From Paenibacillus cellulosilyticus (GTDB taxonomy: Bacteria > Bacillota > Bacilli > Paenibacillales > Paenibacillaceae), in the NCBI RefSeq assembly GCF_003182255.1, contig NZ_QGTQ01000003.1:465557-529556 (forward strand): a DNA stretch of 64,000 nt, in the 5' to 3' direction. Numbering within the stretch: the stretch's first letter is position 1; each line of letters opens with the position of its first letter. The notes under the pieces were generated by a model that had not been told where the DNA came from, ran no database searches, and saw nothing but the letters and a program-made list of their open reading frames with translations. Below are positions 41,539-52,300 of this stretch, one piece after another. The translations under genes and the position numbers were made by a program.

Positions 41539-42969
41539 ATGTACTTGAATGAGTGGATAAGACAATGGCTATTAAAGGTCGTGATTTGTTTGCTTCTTGT
41601 GTTTGCGTGCACGACTTATTTCTTTTGGAATCGTGTGAATATCGAACAGGGAACGGAGTCCAAGGCGGTCATCAATCAAGTGAGGTTGTATGTCAATGAG
41701 ATGCTCTTGTTCTTAGATAACCATTATGCTGAGATCATGAATGATGTCGAACTTCAAGCGTCACTACGTGCCATGGCAGAGGCTTCTGATACAGGCGTCG
41801 TCTACACGGATCTCACCGGACAGATTGTGTTTAATTCTTACAGTAACGCTGTCGGCGCTCGGATCAATCCGGGCACGGATCTGCATTATGATCTGTATCA
41901 GGCTAGATTGTCGGATCAGCGTTACCGGATCGCCTTTCCTGTAGTTGACGAGGTAACGCAAGCTCAAGTGGGCAATGCTATTTTTACAATACCCGCATCT
42001 CTAGTGTTTGCCGGCAGAACGAAGCTGCAAGTGCTTGCACCGTACCTCACGATCGCGTTACTGCTGGTGATTCTGGCATTGCTCGTGATCCAGATTCACA
42101 GAAAAATGAGCAGAGATATGGTGAAACCGATTCATCAATTGAAGGATTTCTCCGAGGCGATTCTAAAGGGGGATTTAGAACAAAAATTCACCTATCAGAA
42201 CATGGATGAAATCGGTGAGGTATATGCGATGTTTGATCAGATGAGGCTGGAAATTATGCATCACAGCCATCGAAGGGATGAACAGGAGCAAGCACAAAAG
42301 GAATTGATATCGAACATTTCTCATGAATTGAAGACCCCTTTGACAACGCTCAAAGCGTATATTGAAGCGATCCGAGAAGGCAGCTGCTCGAATATGCAGG
42401 AGGTCATGGAATATGTGGAGGTCATGCATAACAGCACCGAAAAAATGAGCCGGTTAACAGAGGATTTGCTGCTTCATGCCTTAAAAGAGCTTGGTCAGAT
42501 TTCTGTGACGCTGACAGAGCAATACAGTAGAGAAGTATTTGATAAGATATTACGACCGATCGGTCATTATATCCGTACCACCGGCGTTCATTATATTGAA
42601 CCCGAGGGAATTCCTAATGTGCTGATTCACGTGGATGCGCAGCGGATGGAACAGGTTATCGCCAATCTGATTTCAAACGCGCTGAAGCATACCTCTGCAG
42701 GCGATACGATCCGGGTGAACATTGAACTGGAGCAAGGTCAATTGAAGATCACGATTGCGGATACGGGTAATGGCATCCTCCCTCAAGATATGCCATTTGT
42801 TTTTGACCGTTATTTCAAAGGAAAGTCCAACGAAGGAGCGCGGAGCAAGGGAACGGGCCTGGGATTGTCCATTTGCAAATACATCATTGAAGCCCATGAA
42901 GGCACGATTTACTTCAAAAGCAGGCAAGGGAGCGGAACGGTATTTTATTGTTTGATTCCGATGGGCTAG
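41539..42969 (+). CDS. Sensor histidine kinase
   Basis: 476 residues from ATG at 41539; a start at 41506 would overlap the regulator. Two membrane helices (about residues 12-30 and 165-188) bracket an extracellular domain of about 130 residues that looks PAS/Cache-like (SDTGVVYTDLTGQIVFNSYS). HAMP with VKPIHQLKDF, HisKA phosphoacceptor in SNISHELKTPLTTLK, then the ATPase domain: N box LISNALKHT, D box ADTGNGI and G box KGTGLGLSICKYIIE. Because the sensor domain is large, it is not of the BceS intramembrane type. Confidence 0.93.
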   Translation: MYLNEWIRQWLLKVVICLLLVFACTTYFFWNRVNIEQGTESKAVINQVRLYVNEMLLFLDNHYAEIMNDVELQASLRAMAEASDTGVVYTDLTGQIVFNSYSNAVGARINPGTDLHYDLYQARLSDQRYRIAFPVVDEVTQAQVGNAIFTIPASLVFAGRTKLQVLAPYLTIALLLVILALLVIQIHRKMSRDMVKPIHQLKDFSEAILKGDLEQKFTYQNMDEIGEVYAMFDQMRLEIMHHSHRRDEQEQAQKELISNISHELKTPLTTLKAYIEAIREGSCSNMQEVMEYVEVMHNSTEKMSRLTEDLLLHALKELGQISVTLTEQYSREVFDKILRPIGHYIRTTGVHYIEPEGIPNVLIHVDAQRMEQVIANLISNALKHTSAGDTIRVNIELEQGQLKITIADTGNGILPQDMPFVFDRYFKGKSNEGARSKGTGLGLSICKYIIEAHEGTIYFKSRQGSGTVFYCLIPMG

Positions 42970-43032
42970 CCAGTGATACGAGCTCTATCAGCAAGTAATG
43001 TTTCATTAATAATTGAATAAGGATTTATCTAT

Positions 43033-43081
43033 AAGTGCCCCTTAGAATAAGATCATCATCTTATTGAAGGAGGCACTTTTT
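43033..43081 (+). promoter_or_regulatory. Terminator-like hairpin sequestering the ABC gene ribosome site
   Basis: A stem of about 19 pairs: AAGTGCC-CTT-AATAAGAT on the left and ATCTTATT-AAG-GGCACTT on the right, with loop CATC, followed by T5. The right arm contains the only ribosome site (GAAGGAGG) of the ATG at 43085. It could terminate the two-component transcript, and if read through would hide the start of the pump. Confidence 0.75.
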
Positions 43082-43084
43082 GCG

Positions 43085-43840
43085 ATGAAACGAGCGATCA
43101 TTCAAGGGAAGAATCTGTGTAAAACCTATTCGACCGGCACGGAGCAATTTCATGCGATTCGGAATTTAGATATTGATGTGTACGAAGGCGATTTCACTGT
43201 AATCATGGGGAATTCGGGTTCAGGCAAATCAACTTTGCTCTACATGCTGAGCGGTCTGGATTCCGTTACCGTAGGTGAGGTGTATTTTCAGGGAAAACGT
43301 ATAGATAAATACTCCGAACGACAATTAGCTGCGTTCAGGACCCGCCAGATCGGCTACATCTATCAGAGCATCAATCTTGTGCCGGATCTGACTTTATTTG
43401 AGAATATCGCATTGCCCGGATATATCGCAGGTCAGCCCAAAAACAAAGTGAAGAGTGCCGTTCATTCTCTGATGAATGCCATGGCGATCAGCGAGCAAAA
43501 AAACCGGCTGCCGTCACAAACCTCAGGGGGCCAGCAGCAGAGAGCGGCGATTGCCCGAGCATTGATTAATTCGCCGGATCTCATATTTGCCGATGAGCCC
43601 ACAGGAAGCTTGAATTATGATCACGGGGTGGCTGTGCTCGATATTTTAACGGAAATGAACCGGAAAGGACAGTCCGTGGTCATGGTAACACATGATATCA
43701 AGGCGGCGTGCCGTGCGGACCGGCTGGTCGTTATTCGAGACGGAAAGATTGTGGATACATTGGAGTTTGATAAATTTGATCACTCCCAGATCAAAGACAG
43801 GGAAGCCGTCATTTTTTCCTGTGTTTCCGGAAAGGGGTAA
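43085..43840 (+). CDS. ABC transporter ATP-binding subunit (MacB/LolD type)
   Basis: 251 residues. Walker [20 protein letters not shown]-loop [13 protein letters not shown], signature [15 protein letters not shown], Walker [11 protein letters not shown] and the switch His in MVTHDIKAA are all present. The MacB/LolD/BceA group couples ATP to mechanotransmission through FtsX-type permeases. Start fixed by GGAGGC in a hairpin, which implies regulation of translation. It lies 6 bases before its permease. Confidence 0.93.
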   Translation: MKRAIIQGKNLCKTYSTGTEQFHAIRNLDIDVYEGDFTVIMGNSGSGKSTLLYMLSGLDSVTVGEVYFQGKRIDKYSERQLAAFRTRQIGYIYQSINLVPDLTLFENIALPGYIAGQPKNKVKSAVHSLMNAMAISEQKNRLPSQTSGGQQQRAAIARALINSPDLIFADEPTGSLNYDHGVAVLDILTEMNRKGQSVVMVTHDIKAACRADRLVVIRDGKIVDTLEFDKFDHSQIKDREAVIFSCVSGKG

Positions 43841-43846
43841 GCGAGT

Positions 43847-46276
43847 ATGACGGCTGTGCTTACACTTTGTCTTTCCAATCTGAGAAAGAAGAAATTTCAC
43901 AATGGAATGATCGGCCTGTTGATCCTGTTGTCTACTCTGCTGCTTGCCACCTCTATTACGGTAATGATGAATTCCAACAATCTGTTTACGGATATGCACA
44001 AGAAAACGAATGGCTCCCATGAAATGCTGGAGATGCTGAAGGGGCTGCATGACCCTGATCAAGTGTATCAATGGTGGAACAAACAGGATGGTGTCAGTAC
44101 TTCCAAGCTGCTCCCTTTCCGTAAAGTGGGTGGAATGAAGAAGGAAGGAGAACCTTCGTCTACGGAGCTATCCAGTCTGACGCTATATATGATGGATACC
44201 CCGGAACGTCCGTTTGTGGTCGATGAGCTATTGTTTGCACAAGGGAAGGAGAGCGCCGTTCCTGCGAAAGGAGAAATTTGGCTGCCTACTTCTATCGCCT
44301 ATTTATACGACTTGGCTGTAGGAGACCGGCTAGAGTTCTCTACCGGTAACAAAAAATTTACTTTGCAGGTGTCAGCAGTCGTTGTTGATATTCCTTTCGG
44401 CGCACCTTTCCCTACCGACGCAAGAATTTGGATGAATCATGAGGATTATGCCCAGACCGTACAAGGTATTGAAGGAAAAGAGCAATATATGCTTGGTTTG
44501 AGATATGAGGGTTACAGCAGCAGCTCAAGCTATTGGGACAAATTCGAGCAAGAGATGGGCACCCCTTTTCTGGAAACGAAAATAAGCTTAGAGCAAATGT
44601 CTTCATTCTATTTGATTATTAATAAAATCATTGGTTTTATTATGATTTTTATGGGCATCGTTATGATTCTCGTCGCTTTGTTTACGATCGGATTTACGAT
44701 ATCGGATGATATTTTATCCAATTACAAAACCATTGGCGTGATTAAGGCGCTTGGACTAACTTCGAAAAAAATAGCGAGCGTTTATTTGATGCAGTATATT
44801 TTCATTTCAATCATCGGTATTGTTCCAGGTCTGGCCATCAGCCGTCTGCTTTCCGACCTGATTATTAAGAATACGCTATCTTCCTTGAAAGGCATACCGG
44901 TGCCTGGAGGTCTGGCCGAAAGTTTGATCACCCTTATTGTAGGTATCTTTGTCATCGTAATGGTCATTCTGTGTGTTGCTTATTACGCCAATAAAGCCCG
45001 TTCGATTCAGCCCATGCAGGCGATTCGGTTCGGAATGTCTGAAACGGATAACAGTAAATTGCTCAAGCGTTTCGGCGCCAAACAAAATTCGTTGCTCGCT
45101 TTCGGGAGAGCGCCGCTGTCAATCGTTCTTGGGCTAAGAAATGTAATGAAGAATAGGAAAGCTTCCATTCTGATGCTGCTGCTGGCAACTGTGATGTCGG
45201 CTGTCCTCGTTCTTGGTTTTGTTCTGCTATACAGTATCGGCAATATCAAGAAAACAGCCGCCGATTGGGGATATGATTCGTCCGATATTTCCCTTGTAGT
45301 GGTTAACTCTTCAAGCTTCCCTAAAGGCGAAGTCGACCAGCTCATGCGCTCGGACACGAGAATTAAAAATATAGGCTGGCTGGGGTATGTGAATGCGGTA
45401 GTGTCCGACGGGGGAGCTACAGATTTGGATGTAGACACAGTGGATCGCAAGTCTATGAATTTTAGCGTCACCGTCCTTGACGGCAGCTATGATGAAGTCG
45501 GTTATACGACGATCAAAGGTAGAAATCCTAAAAATAAAAATGAAATTTCGATTGGCATCCGTGTTGCCAAACAATTGAACAAAGATGTTGGGGATACGAT
45601 TGAGATTTATATCGAAGGGCATAAACAGTCGCTTATCGTCAGCGGCATCTATCAGTCGATATCGAACCAATCAGAATCAGCCCGGATTATTGCGGACACC
45701 CTTCAGGTTAGTGACCCGGACTATGGCGACTATGCTGCAGCTTTTATCAATGTGAATGACCCGCTGGATGCGGACACGATCGTTAGCGAAATTGGAGAGA
45801 AATACAAGGATTCCGCTACGGTGGCGACGATGCAGACACTTCTGGACGCCACGTTTAAGCAGGCGTTTGCATCTATTATCCTCCCGATGAGCTTTATGGG
45901 GCTGCTGTTCACCGCCGTCACGATGGTCATCATTTACAGCATCAGCCGGACGAACATCCGAAAAGAAAGCAAGACTTACGGCATCTATAAGTCCGTAGGA
46001 CTAACCTCGAGCCGAATAAGATGGTCCGTTACCAGGGGAATCGTTGCGGTATCGGCTATCGGTGCAGTGCTTGGAATGGTGCTCGGCGTATATTTTCTTC
46101 CAGTCATCCTTCGCAGTATTTTCTTGGATTACGGCATTGCGGATCTCCCGCTCATCATTAATTGGGGGGCGATTATTTCGATGGCGTGCTTTACGATGGC
46201 CGCGGCAGGCCTCGGCACGTGGGCTTCATCGAGAGTAGTGGCCCGCACATCCCCACGGATTCTGGTTATCGAATAA
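43847..46276 (+). CDS. FtsX-family ABC transporter permease
   Basis: 809 residues with two FtsX-like domains: one membrane helix near the N-terminus (about 20-42), three around 245-380, and after a second extracellular loop of about 200 residues three in 680-800. The half-repeats share the pattern KTIGVIKALGLTSKKI and KTYGIYKSVGLTSSRI. Lacks the single 200-residue loop of BceB type, so it is closer to the general FtsX pumps. Together with the ATPase it may export or defend against the adjacent lipopeptide; the gene ends with a strong terminator. Confidence 0.9.
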   Translation: MTAVLTLCLSNLRKKKFHNGMIGLLILLSTLLLATSITVMMNSNNLFTDMHKKTNGSHEMLEMLKGLHDPDQVYQWWNKQDGVSTSKLLPFRKVGGMKKEGEPSSTELSSLTLYMMDTPERPFVVDELLFAQGKESAVPAKGEIWLPTSIAYLYDLAVGDRLEFSTGNKKFTLQVSAVVVDIPFGAPFPTDARIWMNHEDYAQTVQGIEGKEQYMLGLRYEGYSSSSSYWDKFEQEMGTPFLETKISLEQMSSFYLIINKIIGFIMIFMGIVMILVALFTIGFTISDDILSNYKTIGVIKALGLTSKKIASVYLMQYIFISIIGIVPGLAISRLLSDLIIKNTLSSLKGIPVPGGLAESLITLIVGIFVIVMVILCVAYYANKARSIQPMQAIRFGMSETDNSKLLKRFGAKQNSLLAFGRAPLSIVLGLRNVMKNRKASILMLLLATVMSAVLVLGFVLLYSIGNIKKTAADWGYDSSDISLVVVNSSSFPKGEVDQLMRSDTRIKNIGWLGYVNAVVSDGGATDLDVDTVDRKSMNFSVTVLDGSYDEVGYTTIKGRNPKNKNEISIGIRVAKQLNKDVGDTIEIYIEGHKQSLIVSGIYQSISNQSESARIIADTLQVSDPDYGDYAAAFINVNDPLDADTIVSEIGEKYKDSATVATMQTLLDATFKQAFASIILPMSFMGLLFTAVTMVIIYSISRTNIRKESKTYGIYKSVGLTSSRIRWSVTRGIVAVSAIGAVLGMVLGVYFLPVILRSIFLDYGIADLPLIINWGAIISMACFTMAAAGLGTWASSRVVARTSPRILVIE

Positions 46277-46277
46277 A

Positions 46278-46330
46278 GGAAACCCAAAATCACACTGGCG
46301 CTTAGCTGGTGTAATTTTGGGTTTCCTTGT
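46278..46330 (+). terminator. Strong terminator separating pump and biosynthetic genes
   Basis: GGAAACCCAAAATCACAC and GTGTAATTTTGGGTTTCC arms (one mismatch), followed by TTGTATTT. Confidence 0.9.
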
Positions 46331-46331
46331 A

Positions 46332-46360
46332 TTTACATTTATGGAAATATATATTATTAT
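46332..46360 (+). promoter_or_regulatory. Sigma A promoter of the lipopeptide operon
   Basis: TTTACA, 17-base spacer, TATTAT, about 58 bases before the first ATG of the biosynthetic operon. No other gap of this size occurs until the window ends, so the whole 17.6 kb can be one transcript. Confidence 0.65.
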
Positions 46361-46417
46361 AGCACTGACATAACATTATAGTTTCTCTAGTACACGGGTT
46401 CGATCAGGAGGTTCGTA

Positions 46418-47353
46418 ATGAGGAAAGTGGTATTTCTGTTTCCCGGACAATCTTCGCAGAAACAGGGCATGTTACGGGAATTGTATCAGGAAAGCAGCAC
46501 CGTACGACAAACGTTTGAGGAAGCTTCAATGCTTACGAACTATGATTTTCGCCGCATATGTTTTGAGGATCAGCAGGAGATGCTTCGTGACATTTCGATC
46601 AGCGCTCCGATTTTATTGACGGCAAGCTTGGCTACCTTCAGACATTTTATGGAAAACTATCAAGCAACCCCTTCCTTTATGGCAGGCCACAGCCTGGGTG
46701 AATACAGTGCATTGACATGTGCCGGCGTGTTTTCCTTTGAAACTGCACTATCCATCGTCATATTCCGCGCCAAGCTCGCGCAGAGCGTAATGGAAGAGAA
46801 GAAGGGGGTTATGACCGTTATCTACAATACTCCCTATCAAGAAATCGAAGAGTTATGCAGAACGATGCGGAGAAATGGAAGAAAGGTCTGGGTAAGCTGC
46901 AACAATTCCAGCGTTCAATGCTGTGCTTCTGGAACTGAAGAGGATATCGCTCTTTTGGAGAAAAAGGCTGCTAAGCGTGGAGCGTCGTATCGTAGAATCG
47001 TTGGCAACGCTCCGTTTCATAGTCCAATGATGGACAATGCTGCCGAGCCGCTGGCTGAATTTATCGGGCAGTGCAAACAGCATCCGCCCCAATACCCGGT
47101 CATTAGCAATTGGTCCCAGAAGCCGTACCATCAGTCGTCCGTGACGGGTAATTTATTTCATCAACTGGTCCATCCGGTGAAGTGGTTTCAAAGTATGGAT
47201 TACATAAAACGGCAGCACACCGACATCTGGATTGAGCTTGGCAGCGGACAAGTCTTGTCCAAACTGATGAAAACGGACGACTACAAAGTACATAGCTATG
47301 AGTTAAGCGGGGATCGGAAACTGATCGAGACTGCTTTCCATGAGGGTAGGTGA
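46418..47353 (+). CDS. Malonyl-CoA acyltransferase (FabD/FenF-like, trans-acting)
   Basis: 311 residues. VFLFPGQSSQKQGML opens, AGHSLGEYSAL holds the catalytic Ser at about residue 92, and NAPFHSPMM the His. Length and layout match the discrete malonyl transferase of iturin/mycosubtilin clusters (ItuD/FenF), which loads malonyl onto an ACP of the AL-KS protein. AGGAGG 6 bases before the ATG. First gene of the operon. The downstream KS has no internal AT, which explains why a free one is needed. Confidence 0.9.
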   Translation: MRKVVFLFPGQSSQKQGMLRELYQESSTVRQTFEEASMLTNYDFRRICFEDQQEMLRDISISAPILLTASLATFRHFMENYQATPSFMAGHSLGEYSALTCAGVFSFETALSIVIFRAKLAQSVMEEKKGVMTVIYNTPYQEIEELCRTMRRNGRKVWVSCNNSSVQCCASGTEEDIALLEKKAAKRGASYRRIVGNAPFHSPMMDNAAEPLAEFIGQCKQHPPQYPVISNWSQKPYHQSSVTGNLFHQLVHPVKWFQSMDYIKRQHTDIWIELGSGQVLSKLMKTDDYKVHSYELSGDRKLIETAFHEGR

Positions 47354-47359
47354 GAATAG

Positions 47360-48061
47360 ATGAGACTTTACGCGATACCTTACGCCGGAGGTTTCTCGTT
47401 TACCTACTTGAGATGGAAGAGATTATTGGATAGAAGAATAGAACTGTTTCCGGTTGAGTTTCCGGGAAGGGGGTCAAGATCGGAAGAGTCGCTATGTTAC
47501 AGCATTGAAGATATGGCTGCAAGTGTAATCGATCAACTGGATACAAAAGATGATGAGTATACACTGTTTGGTCATAGTATGGGCGCCTATGTGCTTCTAG
47601 AATTGTACCGGCAAATACGCGTTGCTAAACAACCGCCCCCTAAACATATTGTGATATCGGCGATGCGACCACCTCATTTATACCAATGCCGAGGGTATCA
47701 CTATCTTGATGATACAAGCTTTCACAGCAAAACCATTGAGATGGGGGGCATTCCGCCGGGCATTATGGAAGATCCTTCGTTTTCAGCGTATGTGTTTGAT
47801 TTGTTGAGGAATGATTTCAGAGCGGTGGAACAGTACGTTTCCGCTGCAAAGCCCCCCTTTATAACGAGTAAAGTCAGTTTATTCAACAGCGAATTCGATA
47901 TTCCCCGTGACCAAATGATGGAGTGGAATCATTACATCCTCGGAGAAGGCCGCTATCACTCATTTGAAGGTACTCATTTCTTCATTAATGAACAGATCGA
48001 TGAAATTGTAAGCACGTTGAACCGTATTCTGGTCGGAAGCCAACATTTGATTAAACTCTGA
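47360..48061 (+). CDS. Type II thioesterase (SrfAD/GrsT-like)
   Basis: 233 residues. IPYAGGFSFTYLRW at the start, the Ser elbow LFGHSMGAYVL with Ser at residue 73, LFNSEFDI as the acid region and FEGTHFFI with the catalytic His make a complete alpha/beta triad. Type II TEs remove misprimed or stalled acyl groups from carrier domains and are not required for release. It sits between the malonyl transferase and the diaminobutyrate aminotransferase, unlike the iturin operons I recall. Confidence 0.9.
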   Translation: MRLYAIPYAGGFSFTYLRWKRLLDRRIELFPVEFPGRGSRSEESLCYSIEDMAASVIDQLDTKDDEYTLFGHSMGAYVLLELYRQIRVAKQPPPKHIVISAMRPPHLYQCRGYHYLDDTSFHSKTIEMGGIPPGIMEDPSFSAYVFDLLRNDFRAVEQYVSAAKPPFITSKVSLFNSEFDIPRDQMMEWNHYILGEGRYHSFEGTHFFINEQIDEIVSTLNRILVGSQHLIKL

Positions 48062-48076
48062 ATATGATCAAGAAGG

Positions 48077-49363
48077 ATGATAACTATCAGAACATTTGAG
48101 AAATATGAATCCAATGTGCGTTCCTATTGCAGGTACTTTAACGATGTGTTTGTAAAGGCCAAGGGTTCGCTTATCTATGGCGAGTCAGGTAAAGAGTATA
48201 TCGACTTTTTCGCTGGTGCCGGCGCTTTGAATTACGGCCACAATCCTGAATTTATTAAGGATCGGCTTATTGAACATATCCAAAGGGATGGGGTCTCTCA
48301 TGGCTTGGATATGTACACGGATGTAAAACGGAGGTTTATCGACTATTTTGTCGAGCACATTCTTGAGCCGCGGGGATTGGATTACAAGCTTCAGTTCTGT
48401 GGGGCTACGGGCACGAACGCCGTCGAAGCGGCACTCAAGCTGGCGCGCAAGGTGAAGAAAAGAACCAATGTGTTCTCATTTATGGGAGCCTTTCATGGAA
48501 TGTCGCTGGGAAGTCTGGCGGCAACAAGCAACAGGGATAGCCGGGAAGGTGCAGGAACACCACTGAACAATGTGACATTTATGCCGCATCCGTCCGGCCC
48601 TCTGCTCTATCTGGACACGATCGAATATATGGAAAGAGTCCTGTCCGACGACCATTCAGGAATCGACAAGCCGGCAGCGATCATTTTTGAGACGGTGCAG
48701 GCTGAGGGAGGAATCAATCCGGTTTCGGAGCAATGGCTTAGAGCTTTGGCAGATTTATGCGTCAAACATGATATTCTCCTTATCTGCGACGATATTCAGG
48801 TCGGTTGCGGCAGAACGGGAACGTTCTTCTCTTTTGAAAGAGCAGGAATTGTGCCGGATATGGTGACGCTCTCCAAATCCATTAGCGGATACGGCTTGCC
48901 GATGTCGCTATTGCTGCTGAAGCCCGAGTTGGATCAATGGAAGCCCGGTGAACATAACGGTACGTTCAGAGGCAATCAGATGGCCTTTGTCACTGCAATG
49001 GCAGCCCTGGAGCTTAGAGAAATGATGAATCTGGACCTTCTGGTGAAACAGCATGAACACTTTATTCGCAAATTTTTAGAAACGAACATAAAAACCGTCA
49101 GCGACAAGATTGAAATCCGCGGAACAGGGATGATCTGGGGGATTGATTTGTCCAACGTCGAAGACAGCGGTATCCCTAAGCAGATCGTTAAGGAGTGCTT
49201 CGCCAACGGATTAATTCTCGAAACAGCGGGCCGGGAGGATCAGGTCATTAAAATATTGCCTCCCCTGACGATTGAACAGAGCCAGCTCGAGCGCGGATTT
49301 AAAATTCTGAATGAGGCTGTACATTCTATTATTGCCGGCAGCAGCTTGCTTACAACCCATTGA
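48077..49363 (+). CDS. Diaminobutyrate--2-oxoglutarate aminotransferase (EctB-like)
   Basis: 428 residues, class III aminotransferase. RTFEKYESNVRSYCRYF, GKEYIDFFAGAGALNYGHN, FCGATGTNAVEAALKLARK and the PLP-binding strand DIQVGCGRTGTFFSF with VTLSKSISGYG lysine match EctB-type enzymes that turn aspartate semialdehyde into L-2,4-diaminobutyrate. No ectA/ectC is next to it, so it most likely supplies Dab to the peptide synthetase. The ribosome site AAGAAGG touches the ATG with no spacing, which is unusual; translation may be coupled to the upstream stop 18 bases earlier. Confidence 0.9.
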   Translation: MITIRTFEKYESNVRSYCRYFNDVFVKAKGSLIYGESGKEYIDFFAGAGALNYGHNPEFIKDRLIEHIQRDGVSHGLDMYTDVKRRFIDYFVEHILEPRGLDYKLQFCGATGTNAVEAALKLARKVKKRTNVFSFMGAFHGMSLGSLAATSNRDSREGAGTPLNNVTFMPHPSGPLLYLDTIEYMERVLSDDHSGIDKPAAIIFETVQAEGGINPVSEQWLRALADLCVKHDILLICDDIQVGCGRTGTFFSFERAGIVPDMVTLSKSISGYGLPMSLLLLKPELDQWKPGEHNGTFRGNQMAFVTAMAALELREMMNLDLLVKQHEHFIRKFLETNIKTVSDKIEIRGTGMIWGIDLSNVEDSGIPKQIVKECFANGLILETAGREDQVIKILPPLTIEQSQLERGFKILNEAVHSIIAGSSLLTTH

Positions 49364-49377
49364 TGGAGGTGGATGCG

Positions 49378-52300
49378 TTGACTGAACATCAGCTAGGATT
49401 CGATACTCTGACCGAAATGTTTACGGCTAAAGATATCGAGACAGAAAGGGGGATTACTTTTGTCAGCGGCAAGTCCGAGGAGGTCTATTGTTCCTTTCAT
49501 GAGATATACCGAAAAGCGCTCAGCATTCTCGGATATCTTCAGAGCGAAGGAATACGGAGCAAAGACAAGCTGGTCTTCCAGCTAGATGAAAATTATGAGT
49601 TTATTCATGTGTTCTGGGCATGCATGCTGGGAGGAATCATCGCTGTCCCTATCGTTTCCGAGGACAAGAATGAGTATAAGCGGAAGTTGTATAATGTGCT
49701 GACCCTTCTGGAGAACGCTTATGTCATCGGCCATGAGGACAGTCTTCCTAAGCTGCGTGAATACGCAGAACAGGAAGGTGCGGACTTTGAGCTCATCAAT
49801 AAGCGCTTTGTTGATGTGAAAGAGGCGCTGCGTTATGTCCAGGAAGGTCAAATCTATCATTCACTGCCTGAGGATACGGCATTCATACAATTTTCATCCG
49901 GATCGACCGGCACCCCTAAAGGTGTAGTACTGACGCATTCGAATTTAATATTCAATTTTGATGCGTTCGGCAGGGGCATACAATTAACGCGGGATGATAC
50001 GGTTGTCACCTGGATGCCTATGACCCATGATATGGGGCTGATTGGCTTTCACTTGACCATGACGGCGTACGACGTTGAGCAATGCTCCATTAATACGCAG
50101 CTCTTTGTCGTGAAGCCCTCTCTGTGGCTTGAAAAGATTACGAAGCATAAAGCAACGGTGCTAGGATCACCTAATTTTGGACTTAAGTACACGTTGTTGG
50201 CCTTAGAAAGGAACCGCAATAAAAGCGAATACGATTTGTCGGCTGTGCGGGTTATTATCAATGGCGCTGAGCCAATCTCTGTTAAAGTATGCGACGAATT
50301 TAATAGCAAATTGGCACCGTACGGATTACGAGAATCAGCCATGTTTCCGGCATATGGTCTGGCGGAAGCGACCCTTGCCGTCGCTTTCTCAGAGCTGAAT
50401 GAACCTAAAATTATCAGGCACATCATCCACCGTCATTCATTAAAGATCGGGGAGCCGGTTCTTTACCTAGAAGATGCCGACCATCCGGCAGCCATTACGG
50501 TTGTTGATGAGGGATATGCGGTAAGACACTGTGAATTCCGTATTTGTGACTTGAATAATCAAGTGCTGGAGCAAGATTGCTTTGGAATGATTCAAGTCAG
50601 AGGCGCTTCTGTCTCGGGCCATTATTATTCCAATCAAGAGGCCACGGACGCAGCAAGAACTGAGGATGGTTGGTTTATTACAGGAGATCTGGGGTTTATG
50701 CGCAATGGAAGATTGGCATGTATCGGCCGTTCGCAGGAAATGGTTATCGTTAACGGACAAAATTATTACTCCAATGATCTTGAACGAATAGCAAGTGAAG
50801 TAGATAAGATCAGCTTGAACAGAGTGGCCATTTGTTCAACAATCGACCCGGATACACAGTTAGAGCAAATTCTGGCTTTTGTCGTACATAAAGGCAATCC
50901 TGCGAAATTCATACCCGTGATCCATTCGCTAAGAGAACATTTCACAAAAGCTGTCGGGATTCGATTGGATCATGTTATTCCCGTCACTCAAATTCCCAAA
51001 ACCTCCAGCGGAAAGCTGATGCGCTTTTCGTTAAGGGATCAATTTAATAACGGTGATTTCACCGAAGTCATGGATGAGTGCAATCGCCTGATTGCGGAGG
51101 AGCGGCAATTCAAGAAGCGGGAGCAGGTTACGCATCCATCCGACACGGATGCTGCTGCAATGAAACCTCGTGCAGCATTGCGGGAGATAGAATTAGAGAT
51201 TTTATCCATATGCAGCCTGGTCGCACCTGAATTAAACATTGGACTAGATGACAATTTCTTTCAGTATGGGATCAACTCCTTGTCACTGAGCTTAATTACT
51301 GCGCATCTAGATGACAAATATCCTGGCCGCATCACCAAAGAGGACTTCTTCAAATATTCCACCGTTCATAAATTAGCGAGTTATATGGCTGGAATTGAAG
51401 AACGACAAAGCCCAAAACCAAACGTTGCAGTAGCCAAAACGATCCCTAACAACGATAATCCGAGATTTGCAATCATCGGCATGTCCGCTATTGTGCCTGG
51501 GGCATCTAATATTCATGAATTTTGGGGAAACCTCTGCGGAGGCATCGAAAGTGTAGGTTCCCTTCCCAATTCCCGAGTGAAGGATATCGAAGACTATTAC
51601 CGCAGCATGGGATATGAGAACGCCCCGAAGATGAAAACGGGCGGATATATCGATGACATTGACACGTTCGATTTTGAGTTCTTCAAGATACTCAAGAAAG
51701 AAGCTATTGCGATGTCCCCTACGCAAAGACTGTTTCTGGAGACGGCATACACGGCTATGGAAGATGCGGGATACGGCGGGGCGGCGCTTAAGTCAAGCAG
51801 AACCGGTGTCTATGTAGGCTATATCTCCGATTTGGACGGTTATCAATACCAGGATATGCTCAAGCACTCCTTGGATTCCCGTTCTGGAACAGGGGGGTTA
51901 AGCGCTAACATAAGCGGAAGATTATCCTATTTTATGGATTTCAAAGGTCCAAGCGTGCTCGTGGATAGTGCTTGTTCTGCTTCGATGTCAGCTCTGAGCA
52001 TGGCATGCATGGGATTAATCAACGGAGATTGTGAGCAGGCGATTGTAGGTGGCGTACAGCTGAAATTGCTGCCGATCGATGATGGCTATCGGGTAGGAAT
52101 AGAGTCGTCGGACGGACATACCCGCCCGTTTGCCGAGGAAGCGGACGGCACCGGTGAAGGTGAAGGCGTTGTGGCGATTCTGATCAAACCTTATGAGCAA
52201 GCGCTGGCGGATAAAGATCATATGTATGCCATTATTCGGACGCTCAGCACCAATCAGGATGGGCATTCAGTCGGACTGTCGGCGCCTAATCCGCAAGCTC

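Noticed and set aside
48077..49363. Ectoine operon
   Set aside because: Only the EctB-like aminotransferase is present, without ectA or ectC; Dab supply for the peptide explains it better.
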